Program-made: the position numbers and the translations under genes
Shown here: one piece after another, positions 8,461 to 17,835 of the stretch
Numbering within the stretch: the stretch's first letter is position 1
Layout: each line of letters opens with the position of its first letter
Assembly: GCA_014730295.1 (NCBI GenBank)
Contig: WJIN01000130.1
Span: 1 to 54,605, forward strand
Source of the DNA: Promethearchaeota archaeon
GTDB lineage: Archaea; Asgardarchaeota; Lokiarchaeia; Sigynarchaeales; SOKP01
DNA length: 54,605 bases
Direction of reading: 5' to 3'
Notes under the pieces: model-generated
Told to the model about the DNA's origin: nothing
Databases searched by the model: none
What the model saw: only the letters and a program-made list of their open reading frames with translations

Positions 8461-9354
8461 ATGGTTGAAACACATGATGTATCGAACTATGATCTATCAA
8501 ATCTATGTCCGGAATGCGGGGGGAGTATCATCTCAATAGATGAGAGCGGGGATACAGTCTGCAAACAATGCGGACTGGTCGTAGGCGAGCGTTCACTTGA
8601 CATTGGCCACAGCGGTATCAGGGCATATACGAAGCGGGAAAAGGATAAGAAAGAACGTACAGGGTGTCCGATTTCCGTGTTAATGCCCGATATCGGCTTA
8701 TCTACGGTTATTGATCGTTCAAAAATCAAAAATCCCGATTTACGCCGCGCGGCGAAATGGAACACGCATTTATCGTGGGAAAAGCGAAATATGCTAATTG
8801 CGATTACCGAATTAAAGCGAATCGGTAGTAATTTAAATTTTCCCGAGCGCGTGAAAAAAGCGGCGGTCAAGCTCTATAAGAAAGTCTATAAAAAAAACCT
8901 ATTACGTGGCAGATCCATTAATGGAATGATTGCGGCATGCGCATACTACAAATGTAAAGAGGAGCGCGTCCCAATAACATTGCAAGAGATCTTGGATGAA
9001 GCTTCTATCAGCGATAACATTGTAAAGAAATGCTACAAGATCTTAGTGCGAGAGCTCCACTTAAAATCACCGAACATTGATCCAATCTCTCTAATTCCAA
9101 GATATTGTGCGGATTTAGGGCTCTCAATCGATATCGAGAAGAACTCCATCAAAATTTTACGAAGTTTTATGAAGCAATTCCCGATTTGCGGTAAGGATCC
9201 AAAAGGGTTATGTGCGGGCGCGATCTATTTGGTCTCAAAATTGAAGAACAAGAAGGTCTCGCAGAAGGAGATTTCAAATATCGTGGGAGTGACCGAGGTA
9301 ACTCTCCGTTCGCGATATAAAGAGCTCCAGAAGATAATCTCGAATTTAATTTAG
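8461..9354 (+). CDS. tfb: Transcription initiation factor IIB (TFB)
   Basis: A 297-residue TFIIB, the factor that bridges TBP-bound promoter DNA and RNA polymerase. The N-terminal zinc ribbon has C16-P-E-C19 and C34-K-Q-C37. The B-reader/linker follows with SGIRAYTKREKDKKERTGCP. Two cyclin-like repeats fill residues about 105-297 (each with the RSINGMIAACAYY / GLCAGAIYL type helix). The length matches archaeal TFBs. The start at 8461 places the zinc ribbon at the usual distance and follows an AAGGGGAA sequence. Transcribed alone, with a hairpin terminator after the stop. Asgard genomes often carry several TFBs; whether this is the main one is unknown. Confidence 0.96.
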   Translation: MVETHDVSNYDLSNLCPECGGSIISIDESGDTVCKQCGLVVGERSLDIGHSGIRAYTKREKDKKERTGCPISVLMPDIGLSTVIDRSKIKNPDLRRAAKWNTHLSWEKRNMLIAITELKRIGSNLNFPERVKKAAVKLYKKVYKKNLLRGRSINGMIAACAYYKCKEERVPITLQEILDEASISDNIVKKCYKILVRELHLKSPNIDPISLIPRYCADLGLSIDIEKNSIKILRSFMKQFPICGKDPKGLCAGAIYLVSKLKNKKVSQKEISNIVGVTEVTLRSRYKELQKIISNLI

Positions 9355-9378
9355 ATACTATATAAGATGTAGAATCAA

Positions 9379-9407
9379 CTCTCCACAGGAGAGGCATAGA
9401 TTTTTTT
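9379..9407 (+). terminator. Hairpin plus T-run terminator after TFIIB
   Basis: A perfect 6-bp stem CTCTCC-ACA-GGAGAG (9379-9393) is followed within eight bases by seven consecutive T, 25 bases after the TFIIB stop. Archaeal termination needs mainly the T-run; the stem is a bonus. Confidence 0.6.
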
Positions 9408-9556
9408 ACTCTTTTATTCTTTCTTTTACTTTTGTTGTTTTTGCTTATCTGTTTTTATCTCCTTTAATTAATATTATGTTTAAAAGGAAGAAAATAAATT
9501 GTGGAAATATTTAAAGAATAACAAAAATGAGTGAGAACTTGTGGTGTATATATAAA

Positions 9557-10312
9557 TTATTTTCTATGTCCAGTCCTTCGTGCCGCAATTTGCCCCACCT
9601 TTCGACCGGGTGGCGCATTACGATCAATCGTGGTTGGTTTGTGGGGAGACTGTTTTGCACCGCCTCCGAATGGATGAGAACAAGCGTTCATTGTTACTCC
9701 ACGCACCACAGGCCATTTTTTGGCCTTGGATCGCACATAATAGAATTTATTACCCGCTTTCAAGAAGGGTTTATCGGTCCGACCACCACCCGCAACTACG
9801 CCGATGGTACATAGACAATTTTCATTGAGCCATTTCACTTTTTTCGATCGGAATTTGACCGCGACCTTGTGGCCAGATTTCTCACTTATGATTGCCGATA
9901 CTCCTGAAGCACGTGCAAATTTCCCTCCATCGTTAGGGGTGCTTTCGATGTTACATATAATAGTTCCGAGCGGTACATCTTTCAGGGGTACAACATTTCC
10001 GACATTTATCATAGCTTTTTTAGCCTTGATGGTCTTTTTTCTATCGATGTCTTTTCGGGTTTGCACCCGGGTGTCACCCACATATATGCCCTCGGGAGGT
10101 AAATAGAGGCCTTTCACCCCATCTTCATAGCGAATTTTGGCAACGGGAGCCCCACGACCCGGTGAGTGAATAAAATCGACAATTTCAAAGTCATATTTCA
10201 TCTCTCCTTCCTTGAATGGTCGATATTTTACCGCACCGATATGTCGATGTCCAGGACTGCGAGCCCAAGTATGTCCATAGCCTTTTCTCTGTGCTAAGAT
10301 ACGTTTTCCCAT
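9557..10312 (-). CDS. rpl2: 50S ribosomal protein uL2
   Basis: The 251-residue product is archaeal/eukaryotic-type uL2, the large-subunit protein beside the peptidyl-transferase centre. It starts MGKRILAQRKGYG as in archaeal L2. The C-terminus contains RGVTMNACSHPFGGG, with the conserved His near the catalytic centre, and ends in the basic PPGRKVGQIAARRTG. Length matches the family. It is not within the S10 ribosomal operon, where rpl2 usually follows rpl23 and precedes rps19: its neighbours are TFIIB and GatD, each more than 100 bases away. Convergent with TFIIB. Confidence 0.97.
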   Translation of the reverse strand: MGKRILAQRKGYGHTWARSPGHRHIGAVKYRPFKEGEMKYDFEIVDFIHSPGRGAPVAKIRYEDGVKGLYLPPEGIYVGDTRVQTRKDIDRKKTIKAKKAMINVGNVVPLKDVPLGTIICNIESTPNDGGKFARASGVSAIISEKSGHKVAVKFRSKKVKWLNENCLCTIGVVAGGGRTDKPFLKAGNKFYYVRSKAKKWPVVRGVTMNACSHPFGGGAKQSPHKPTTIDRNAPPGRKVGQIAARRTGHRK

Positions 10313-10427
10313 TTAAATCACATAAATTTTTATTTCGTAAACCAACTAATATAGAGAAATTAATGCTTAAAACTTTAAATTTTTTATTGTTTTTGCGGTA
10401 ATACAAACCATAAAATAGAAGTTGAAA

Positions 10428-11792
10428 TTAAAGCAAATCATCCTTGAGTAATTGGTCGATATCGTAATTGAATGCTATGGGGACTTCTCTATCTAAAAAT
10501 TCTCCGGCAATGTTTGTCATGAGTAGTTTTTTGGCATCCTCGAGATTATCAGTTTGCCCAAGTACCCATCCAAGTTTTACATAACCAACTTCCGGCATCA
10601 TATTTTTTCCGGGGAGGACTCCCATATCAAGCAGTTCCCGTCCAGTGGAATATACGTTCATGCCTACAAATCCATGAAGTGTTTGGGAGGTCATCAATAC
10701 TAGTATATCCTCTTCGATGGCACGCTCAATCGAGTCATAAATCCGTGTAGCGACGTGTCCTAAGCCCGTTCCCGCCAGCAAAAGTCCTTTATATCTTTTA
10801 TCAATATAATAGTGAATCATTTCGCTGGTTAATCCAGGATAAAAATAGACGAATCCAATTTTCTCTTCGAAATCGGTAAGGGCAGTAGTCTCTCGTCTTT
10901 TTTTATCTTTTTTATGGTAGTCATCTGTAAACATGCGAATAGTTCTATTCTGAACCATACCCATTGGAATATCATCAATAGTCCGAAAGGTATGTCGATA
11001 TGAGGTATGCATTTTTCGTACTAAAGTCCCTCGATGGATGAGTCCGTAATCGTGTGAGGAGGATCCAAGCATAACAAGCGTCACTTCTGCGATATTGGAA
11101 GTGGCAACGGTGGCGGCATTGATGAGATTCATCGCAGCATCTGATGATGGTCGATCCGAACTTCGTTGACTTCCGACTACCACCACGGGAATTGAGAGAT
11201 CTTTAAGCATAAAGGAAAGCGCCGCCGAGGTATATCCCATTGTATCAGTACCATGGGGGATGATTATCCCGTCCTTTCCTGAATTAGCAAGCGTTTCGAT
11301 TTGTTGGGCTAACTGTTGCCAATGGGTCGCTTGCATATTTTCGGAAAAGATCTTAAACGCAATTTCGGTCTCGAGATTACAAATCTCCGCCAATTCAGGT
11401 ACTGCACTAAATAATTCTCCAGGACTGAATGCTGGAATAACGGCTCCCGTGGTATAGTCAAGTCTGGAAGCCACAGTACCTCCCGTCCCTAAGAGCGTGA
11501 TCTCGGGAAATCCTTCCGTTTTCGGAAATTCTTTTTCTGGGATTTTATATTTAGCTTCTTTTTCACCTATTTTTTCAATCTTTGTGATGTCATCAACGTT
11601 TATCCCAATATTATAATTATTTTCCAATTTTATTTCTATAAATCCTGCTTTCGAATATTCATATCGGGGCAAGAGAATTCCTTCATATTTAGTAGTCTTA
11701 GTTTTCACTTTTACGATATCCCATAGTTCTAAATTATGTTTATTTAAGAACTCTTTCGCGTCCTCCCTATAACCTTTTAAATTCTCACTCAT
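10428..11792 (-). CDS. gatD: Glutamyl-tRNA(Gln) amidotransferase subunit D
   Basis: GatD, 454 residues, is the asparaginase-like subunit that releases ammonia from glutamine or asparagine for the archaeal GatDE enzyme. An N-terminal ~75-residue beta domain precedes the asparaginase fold. Catalytic Thr motifs are visible: LLGTGGTVASRLDYTTGAV and IIPHGTDTMGYT, plus a downstream VVVVGSQRSSDRPSSDA segment. Length is normal. It begins one base after the gatE stop on the same strand, so the two subunits are co-transcribed and probably translationally coupled. This implies that Gln-tRNA(Gln) is made indirectly by transamidation. Confidence 0.96.
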   Translation of the reverse strand: MSENLKGYREDAKEFLNKHNLELWDIVKVKTKTTKYEGILLPRYEYSKAGFIEIKLENNYNIGINVDDITKIEKIGEKEAKYKIPEKEFPKTEGFPEITLLGTGGTVASRLDYTTGAVIPAFSPGELFSAVPELAEICNLETEIAFKIFSENMQATHWQQLAQQIETLANSGKDGIIIPHGTDTMGYTSAALSFMLKDLSIPVVVVGSQRSSDRPSSDAAMNLINAATVATSNIAEVTLVMLGSSSHDYGLIHRGTLVRKMHTSYRHTFRTIDDIPMGMVQNRTIRMFTDDYHKKDKKRRETTALTDFEEKIGFVYFYPGLTSEMIHYYIDKRYKGLLLAGTGLGHVATRIYDSIERAIEEDILVLMTSQTLHGFVGMNVYSTGRELLDMGVLPGKNMMPEVGYVKLGWVLGQTDNLEDAKKLLMTNIAGEFLDREVPIAFNYDIDQLLKDDLL

Positions 11793-11793
11793 A

Positions 11794-13722
11794 TTATTCC
11801 ATCTCCTTTATCTTTTTTTGAAGTGCTGTTTGTAATTTTTTAGATACAATTGCCCCATCGATTTTCCCTCTCAATTTTTTCATCGCATCCCCCATAAGGG
11901 GTCCCATAGCGCGCATTTTTTGATCTTTAATTAATTTCTTATTTTTGCTGATAATCCTCTCAACGATTTCTGTCAACTCATCTTCCGAGACTTTTTCTAT
12001 ATTTAATTTCTCCTTTATTTCTAGAATGGAGAGAGAAGGGTTATCAGTTTTCGCAGCCATTAGGTCTTCGATCGCCTCTTTTCCAATCTCCTTTAAGGCT
12101 AATAATTCAAAGATTTCTTTATAATCTTCTTCTGTTATATTGGAAATATCCTTACCATCTCGTTTAAGGGCAGTGGTAGTTTCCAGTAAGGTAGTAAGGA
12201 TAAGAGTGGGATTGTCCGGATAAGTTTTAAGAAGAGAGTCAAATAAATCTAATGAGCCGTTGAAAATGAGCTCTTTAATGATTCTCTCCTCTGTATCGTA
12301 TTTCTTTGAATACTGTTGTATGATTTCCCAAGGATATTCGGGTAATTGCTCTTGAACAGATGCGACTTCCTTATCCGTATTCAATATTGCTTGAGAATCC
12401 GTGTCGGGATAAAGTCGTGCGCCTCCGTGTAATTCTCTTAGGAATTCTGTGTTACCATTTTCGAGGGCTCTTCTGGTTTCAGGTGGGACACCTTTAAAAC
12501 TAAATTTAACCCTATCGATGATAACATTCATCGCTTTCTGAATTTGATTTTTTTCTCCGAGTATTAACACAAGACAATCTCCCTCCTCAAATTCTAATGA
12601 GTCTTTGAGGGTTTGAATATCATTGCTAGAGAAACCATAGGATGTTAAATCCTCATCTGAGTGAATCAAGCCCTTTAAACCAGAGATTGATTGAACTTTA
12701 CTGCTGACTTCTGTTCCAAATCGGTAATCGGGCATTAATTCCATTCCAAAAACGCCTTCAAACTGTTTGAAATTGATTCCGATTAGTGTTTTACCTTTTT
12801 TAATACCATTTGCGATAAATTTGCATTTTGTTGAGGATAATTTTTCTGAAATATCGATGGTTTCTCCGATTGATTGTTGTGTGTTTAATCCTAAATCCTC
12901 TAATTTTTGTTTAATTTTTAGAAGATTGAGCTGTCGTGAGATTTCATGATTGATCAAAAGCGGAATCCAGTCCAATTTTTGGACACCTTTAATCTCAATC
13001 CTCGTGCCTCCTTTAATGCTTACATTAATATCTTGTCTTATAGAGCCGAGTACTTTTTTGACATTTGTAGACCATAATAAGAGACCTAAGCGTTCGGCAC
13101 ATTCTCTACATTCATCGGGATCATTGATATCGGGTTTAGTAGTCACCTCCACCAAGGGTATTCCTAATCTGTCCAATCTGAAGTAATTGGTTTTCTCGAT
13201 GGTATCGATTCTACGTGCCGCATCTTCCTCCAAACAGATGATATCGATACCGATTTTCTTTCCATTTTCCAGTTCTACATATCCCCCGTTTGCTAGAATC
13301 ATAGTCCTCTGAAAACCACAGGGAACACTTCCATCAAGATAATTTTTTCGGCATACATGCATTTCTTTGATGATATTAGAGTTTAGGAGGAGCGCGATCT
13401 CTATTGCGATTTTTTTCGCTTCTCTATTACAATCAAAGGGAGGTGTCTCATCAATTTCATAAGTACACATCACATCATTATAGCATTCATAGACAATTTT
13501 CATCTCTTTTTCATATTCAGTCAACATCGCCTCATCGTACGTTCCCATCTCCCCTAAGACAGGTCTCATCTCTCTAATTAGAGTAAAATCGGGCTCTCTC
13601 GTTCCTTGTAGATTGTTTGGGCATCGGCAAAAAAGTTTCGTTTCCGAATCCAGCTGCTGATGGATCTCTAAACCACACTTTAAGCCTAGTTGTTCGTAAT
13701 CATAATCTTCCATATTTATCAT
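11794..13722 (-). CDS. gatE: Glutamyl-tRNA(Gln) amidotransferase subunit E
   Basis: GatE, 642 residues, binds Glu-tRNA(Gln), phosphorylates the glutamyl group and amidates it with ammonia from GatD. The GatB/E catalytic cradle starts with KCGLEIHQQLDSETKLFCRC, including its Cys pair. A GAD (AspRS-like insertion) domain follows in the middle, including HGGARLYPDTD on its far side. The helical YqeY-like tail ends with MRAMGPLMGDAMKKLRGKID, which recognises tRNA. Upstream gene of the gatE-gatD pair. The fourth residue is also Met (13713) and equally possible as start. Confidence 0.96.
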   Translation of the reverse strand: MINMEDYDYEQLGLKCGLEIHQQLDSETKLFCRCPNNLQGTREPDFTLIREMRPVLGEMGTYDEAMLTEYEKEMKIVYECYNDVMCTYEIDETPPFDCNREAKKIAIEIALLLNSNIIKEMHVCRKNYLDGSVPCGFQRTMILANGGYVELENGKKIGIDIICLEEDAARRIDTIEKTNYFRLDRLGIPLVEVTTKPDINDPDECRECAERLGLLLWSTNVKKVLGSIRQDINVSIKGGTRIEIKGVQKLDWIPLLINHEISRQLNLLKIKQKLEDLGLNTQQSIGETIDISEKLSSTKCKFIANGIKKGKTLIGINFKQFEGVFGMELMPDYRFGTEVSSKVQSISGLKGLIHSDEDLTSYGFSSNDIQTLKDSLEFEEGDCLVLILGEKNQIQKAMNVIIDRVKFSFKGVPPETRRALENGNTEFLRELHGGARLYPDTDSQAILNTDKEVASVQEQLPEYPWEIIQQYSKKYDTEERIIKELIFNGSLDLFDSLLKTYPDNPTLILTTLLETTTALKRDGKDISNITEEDYKEIFELLALKEIGKEAIEDLMAAKTDNPSLSILEIKEKLNIEKVSEDELTEIVERIISKNKKLIKDQKMRAMGPLMGDAMKKLRGKIDGAIVSKKLQTALQKKIKEME

Positions 13723-13817
13723 AAATTCTCTCTATTATATTATTTTTTTTGCCATAAAATATGTAAATTCGAAAAAAAAATCTAAAAAATAAGAAAGCAA
13801 TTAGCTAATAAATTAGA

Positions 13818-14912
13818 CTATAGATAAAATTTTCCGTTGTGTTCCTTAATCTCTGTAATTTTGGAGAAATTGTCTAAAAGAAATGCTCTCTGCTCCTTAT
13901 TATTCTGCGGTAGCCGAATTCTGAAGATAATAGGATTTTCATTTTCAATATCAATCCAATGGAGTCTCTCGAAAAAGTATAGGAGAGTAAGTATTTGATC
14001 TCCTTTTTGTCCATAATGTTCAATATCCTTCTGTATTCTCTCAAGCCATCTTTGTTTAGAAAAATCATCAGCAAAATCTACTATAACATCTTTATCTTCT
14101 GCCATTTTCATCCACAAATAATAATCTTCATCTTTAAGTAATCTCTGATATTGCGTAAAATAATTGAGATTGTGTTCTAAGAGTGTCATAAATTTTCGTT
14201 TTAAGAATTTATTTTCAAAAAAGAGATCGGTCGCCTGTGCATCAATTCGATAATAAGAATCTTTTTCTGAATAAATAAAATCCTCAATTTTAATACCTAA
14301 TAATCCAAATATAGCGCTAAAAAATTTTATATTTTCATAAATGATATTTTTATAGATACTCACTGCCTCAATTCGAAAACGCGGATATGTTGAATCCTCA
14401 TGAGTAATAAGTTCAAAATTAAGATAAGAGCAGATTTTATTTTGGCTGAAATAATTTTTAATTCGTTTAAGAAAGGTCTCGATTTTATTGATATCTCTTT
14501 TTTTTAAGAATCTCTTGAAAAAATCATGCATTTGAGAGAAAAAGTGAATGGTCCTCTCATAATCGATTTTTGTATATTTATTCGTCTCTACAACCATTTC
14601 ATATAAAGGGATTAATGCTTTAAATGAAAACTCATCATAAAAGGAATAAACTTCTTGATCAACAAATCTATCAAAGTCCTCAAGAGTCTTTCCCTCTTCA
14701 AAAGCATTTAAGACATTTTCCATAACACTCGTATAAAATGCAGATATACTTTTATATCTCTTATCTTCTGGATTTTCCTTGTTTTTTTTGGATACATACC
14801 TTTGGATCCAGTCTTTTAGGGCAGGAGAGATCGAAATACATTGTTGAGATGTCTTTTTTCTGGAAAGATATTTCTTAGATGTCATAATGATAAATATGGA
14901 TTGCTTATTCAA
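13818..14912 (-). CDS. Unrecognised protein with an RHH-like N-terminus
   Basis: This 364-residue protein has a short N-terminal segment that may be a ribbon-helix-helix element: a strand (QQCISISPALKDWIQRYV) then two helices (KRYKSISAFYTSVMENVLNA). Its layout recalls the RHH segments of the 3334-5586 proteins, but sequence identity is low. The remaining ~290 residues are helix-rich, aromatic and without known motifs. Two Met choices exist (M1 and M10, the latter beginning MTSKKYL); the second fits better since the preceding residues are hydrophobic and unrelated to the fold. Monocistronic. A DNA-binding regulator with a helical sensory part is a guess only. Confidence 0.6.
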   Translation of the reverse strand: MNKQSIFIIMTSKKYLSRKKTSQQCISISPALKDWIQRYVSKKNKENPEDKRYKSISAFYTSVMENVLNAFEEGKTLEDFDRFVDQEVYSFYDEFSFKALIPLYEMVVETNKYTKIDYERTIHFFSQMHDFFKRFLKKRDINKIETFLKRIKNYFSQNKICSYLNFELITHEDSTYPRFRIEAVSIYKNIIYENIKFFSAIFGLLGIKIEDFIYSEKDSYYRIDAQATDLFFENKFLKRKFMTLLEHNLNYFTQYQRLLKDEDYYLWMKMAEDKDVIVDFADDFSKQRWLERIQKDIEHYGQKGDQILTLLYFFERLHWIDIENENPIIFRIRLPQNNKEQRAFLLDNFSKITEIKEHNGKFYL

Positions 14913-15225
14913 ATATATTAGAATATAATATATGGAATTACCATATTAAAATAAATTTTATTAATAAAGAACGGAAGAGATAAAAGATAATATATAATTA
15001 AAAATACATTTTTCTCTATATCAATTATAATCTTAAGTATGAAAGAAATATCAATCTGCACTACTTACAGACTACTTTTTTCCCAAAATAAATCCTAATA
15101 TATCTATTTTAAATGGAAAAGTGATATAATATTATAAAGACATAGGGAACCTCTCAGGAGCGGGAGGGATTTTCTAAATAAAGGTTAGTTTGATTTTCAA
15201 TATTTTGGAGATTTTAATATAAAAA
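14913..15225. other. AT-rich intergenic region, nothing identified
   Basis: No open frame of note. It contains the promoter of the 13818-14912 gene and the 3' flank of Elp3. A short G/C cluster near 15148-15172 (CCTCTCAGGAGCGGGAGG) could fold into a small hairpin and stands out from its AT-rich surroundings, but I cannot assign it. Confidence 0.3.
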
Positions 15226-16869
15226 TCAGAGATGTTTGGAAACATAGGGTCCATCTAATGTGTAATCTAAATCATAAAACCAATCCCGTACCCCAATACC
15301 TGAAATCACGGTAATTTTTTTTGCATCAAACTCTTCTTTGGCAATTCGTTCAGCTTCTTCCAATAGAGAAGTTCCATATCCCCTATGTTGTAATTGATTT
15401 TCAGCATATGGTTGAGTATCCTTTGCTACTAATTCTCCCACAACTTTTATTTCTCTCACAATTAAGGTATGCCCATCATTCAATTCAGGTCTATGAGCAA
15501 ATTCAGAAGGTTTTCGAAGTCTGAGGTAGCCGATTAAATAATCCTCCTTTTGATTCTCATATGAAAGAAAGATCTCATTCCCTTTCGAAGCATTATAATC
15601 AAAGCGGGAGAGTTGAATATTTTCCAGAATAGAGCCATCAATTTCTGCACTCCGGTTTTTAATTCCGATTTCTCTGCATCGAATACAATTACAACTCACA
15701 TTCATATCATTCATTCTATTCTTTACTAATTGTCTTAAATTACTCTTTTTGCATCCCGCCTCAATTAATGGAGCAGGAATATCTCGCATTATCCTCTGGA
15801 TACGGACATAGCGAGGGATCTGTTGCTTCCAGTTGGCAATGAGCTCGGTCAATTTATCCAGTGAATATGGTGTATATTTCCCCCTCTTCCATAATCTAAA
15901 TAACTCGGTCCCCTTAATCACCAAACAAGGGTAAATTTTAAGCATATCAGGTCTATAATCGGGATCAACGAATAATTTTTCAAACATTTTAACGTCTTTT
16001 TGATAGGTACTGCCGGGTAAGTCGGGCATTATATGAGCATTTATCTTTAATCCTGCGTCTTTAGCTATTCTTATTGCCTCTTTACTATCTTCCGTGGAAT
16101 GGCCTCTATTAACTAATTTATATATCTCATCATAAATGGTTTGAATCCCAATTTCAACTCGTGTAGTGCCATATTCAAGCATTCTATCAACATGTGGTTC
16201 TTTACAATAATCGGGTCTCGTTTCGATGGTAATACCAATTACTCTTCGTTTAGAAGATTCGGCAAGTTTAATCGCCTCTTCTAAGGAATCTGTGCGATTA
16301 TCTATAATTGCTTCAAGAGCTCCTTTTACAAATGTTCTTTGATATGAAATATCAGCAGAGAGGAATGTACCCCCCATTATTATAAGTTCAATCTTGTCCA
16401 CCGTATGCCCGATTGCCTCAAGATCCTCAATTCTACTTCTCACTTGTTTATAAGGATCATATCCATAATGTATAGATCTCATCGCAGCGGGCTCTCTACC
16501 AGTATAGGATTGTGCAGCTTTTTGATCGGGTTGAGATTCTGTCCCTGGGCAATAGATACAATTCCCTGGACATTCAAGTGGATAGGTCATGATAGCGATT
16601 ACAGACACCCCAGAAATACTTCGCGTAGTCCTTCTTCTTAGTTTCTTATTAAGAAATCTCCTCTCTTTTTGTGTAAGTTCCAAATCATTAAGATAATCAA
16701 GGACAGTCGCATTCTTAATAACTCCATCATATTGAAATTTCTTAGCAAACCTTCCTTTAATATTTGTTATTTTGGAACGTGGAGTTTCAGGATTATCTAA
16801 TAAGTAATGAATAGTCTCATATGCAATATTCTTGATCTTATCTTTATCCTTAGAAGTGATTGAGTTCAT
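15226..16869 (-). CDS. elp3: Archaeal Elp3, tRNA U34 carboxymethyl synthase (radical SAM/GNAT)
   Basis: The 547-residue protein is archaeal Elp3. It acts without the other Elongator subunits and makes the carboxymethyl group on wobble uridine (cm5U34) of tRNA from acetyl-CoA and SAM. The radical SAM cluster is C100-x3-C104-x2-C107 in TYPLECPGNCIYCPG. A segment with four Cys (SCNCIRCRE) follows, and a GNAT acetyltransferase domain ends the protein with HRGYGTSLLEEAERIAKEEF. Length and domain order match the family. It is alone on its strand, about 120 bases from pyrK, and is not obviously part of an operon. Confidence 0.95.
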   Translation of the reverse strand: MNSITSKDKDKIKNIAYETIHYLLDNPETPRSKITNIKGRFAKKFQYDGVIKNATVLDYLNDLELTQKERRFLNKKLRRRTTRSISGVSVIAIMTYPLECPGNCIYCPGTESQPDQKAAQSYTGREPAAMRSIHYGYDPYKQVRSRIEDLEAIGHTVDKIELIIMGGTFLSADISYQRTFVKGALEAIIDNRTDSLEEAIKLAESSKRRVIGITIETRPDYCKEPHVDRMLEYGTTRVEIGIQTIYDEIYKLVNRGHSTEDSKEAIRIAKDAGLKINAHIMPDLPGSTYQKDVKMFEKLFVDPDYRPDMLKIYPCLVIKGTELFRLWKRGKYTPYSLDKLTELIANWKQQIPRYVRIQRIMRDIPAPLIEAGCKKSNLRQLVKNRMNDMNVSCNCIRCREIGIKNRSAEIDGSILENIQLSRFDYNASKGNEIFLSYENQKEDYLIGYLRLRKPSEFAHRPELNDGHTLIVREIKVVGELVAKDTQPYAENQLQHRGYGTSLLEEAERIAKEEFDAKKITVISGIGVRDWFYDLDYTLDGPYVSKHL

Positions 16870-16986
16870 TTTCCTCTTAGCATTTACCAGAAATTTAGAG
16901 TCACTATAGATATTGAAGGAAAAAACAAATATTTTATCTTAATTTTGAAGGTATAAGCAGAATATATCATTTCAAATAATTTTTGT

Positions 16987-17835
16987 TCAAAAGGATATTT
17001 TTCTTCCAGTAATATCTCTTTTATATTTCCCAAAATCATCAATTTGTCGCAAGATTTCAGAATGAAATACTGGTCCATCTTTACAGACTAATAAGCCCAA
17101 AGGATCTAAAGAACATAATCCGCATAAACCGCAACCGCATCTCATCATTCTCTCAAGACTCGCCTCAAGAGGTATACTATGTTCTTCGCATATTCGAAAG
17201 ACTTCTCTCATCATTAATTCTGGACCACAAGTGTATGCTAATGCATTTGAAAGCTTTTGTTGAGAGTAGTTATCAAGTTCTTCTCGAAATATTGTAGATG
17301 CGTACCCCTCGGAACCAAAACTTCCATCATCCGTACAATATATCAAGTTAGAAAGATCTGTTTGAAATGTTCCAAACTGGCTAATAAAGATAAGATCCGC
17401 TTCCCTCTTTGCTCCTTGAATCAACGTTAAATTAAAGTCATTGCTCTTCAATTTCTCTGCTAAAAATTTTAGAGGAGCGATACCCGTCCCACCACCAATT
17501 AGAAAAACTAGTTTTGAATTATCCTCGGGTATCGTAAAATAATTCCCTAATGGACCTCTAACACCAATATAATCCCCTACAGAAAGGTTACATAAAGCTT
17601 TTGTACATTCACCAACATCTTTTACTGTAATTGTCCAATTACCTTCAAGATCTGCCCCAGAAAGAGACATTGGCACCTCGTCGACTCCAGGTACCCAAAC
17701 CATTATAAATTGCCCTGCTTTCGGAAGAATGTTGTAATCTTTTACATCTTTCATATTAAAACTAATATTTACTATTCCATCACATTCTTTTTCCATCTTA
17801 TCCACTCTTACCGTTTTGATTTGATTATTAATCAA
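16987..17835 (-). CDS. pyrK: Dihydroorotate dehydrogenase electron-transfer subunit PyrK
   Basis: A 282-residue FAD and [2Fe-2S] protein that passes electrons from the PyrD FMN to NAD+. The N-terminal beta-barrel has the FAD contact VPMSLSGAD, the NAD-binding part has FLIGGGTGIAPLKFLAEKL, and the 2Fe-2S site is MRCGCGLCGLCSLDPLGLLVC near the C-terminus. Its ATG overlaps the pyrD stop by four bases (ATGA), so the two are translationally coupled. This supports a class 1B (PyrDB-PyrK) enzyme in pyrimidine biosynthesis. Confidence 0.95.
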   Translation of the reverse strand: MINNQIKTVRVDKMEKECDGIVNISFNMKDVKDYNILPKAGQFIMVWVPGVDEVPMSLSGADLEGNWTITVKDVGECTKALCNLSVGDYIGVRGPLGNYFTIPEDNSKLVFLIGGGTGIAPLKFLAEKLKSNDFNLTLIQGAKREADLIFISQFGTFQTDLSNLIYCTDDGSFGSEGYASTIFREELDNYSQQKLSNALAYTCGPELMMREVFRICEEHSIPLEASLERMMRCGCGLCGLCSLDPLGLLVCKDGPVFHSEILRQIDDFGKYKRDITGRKISF

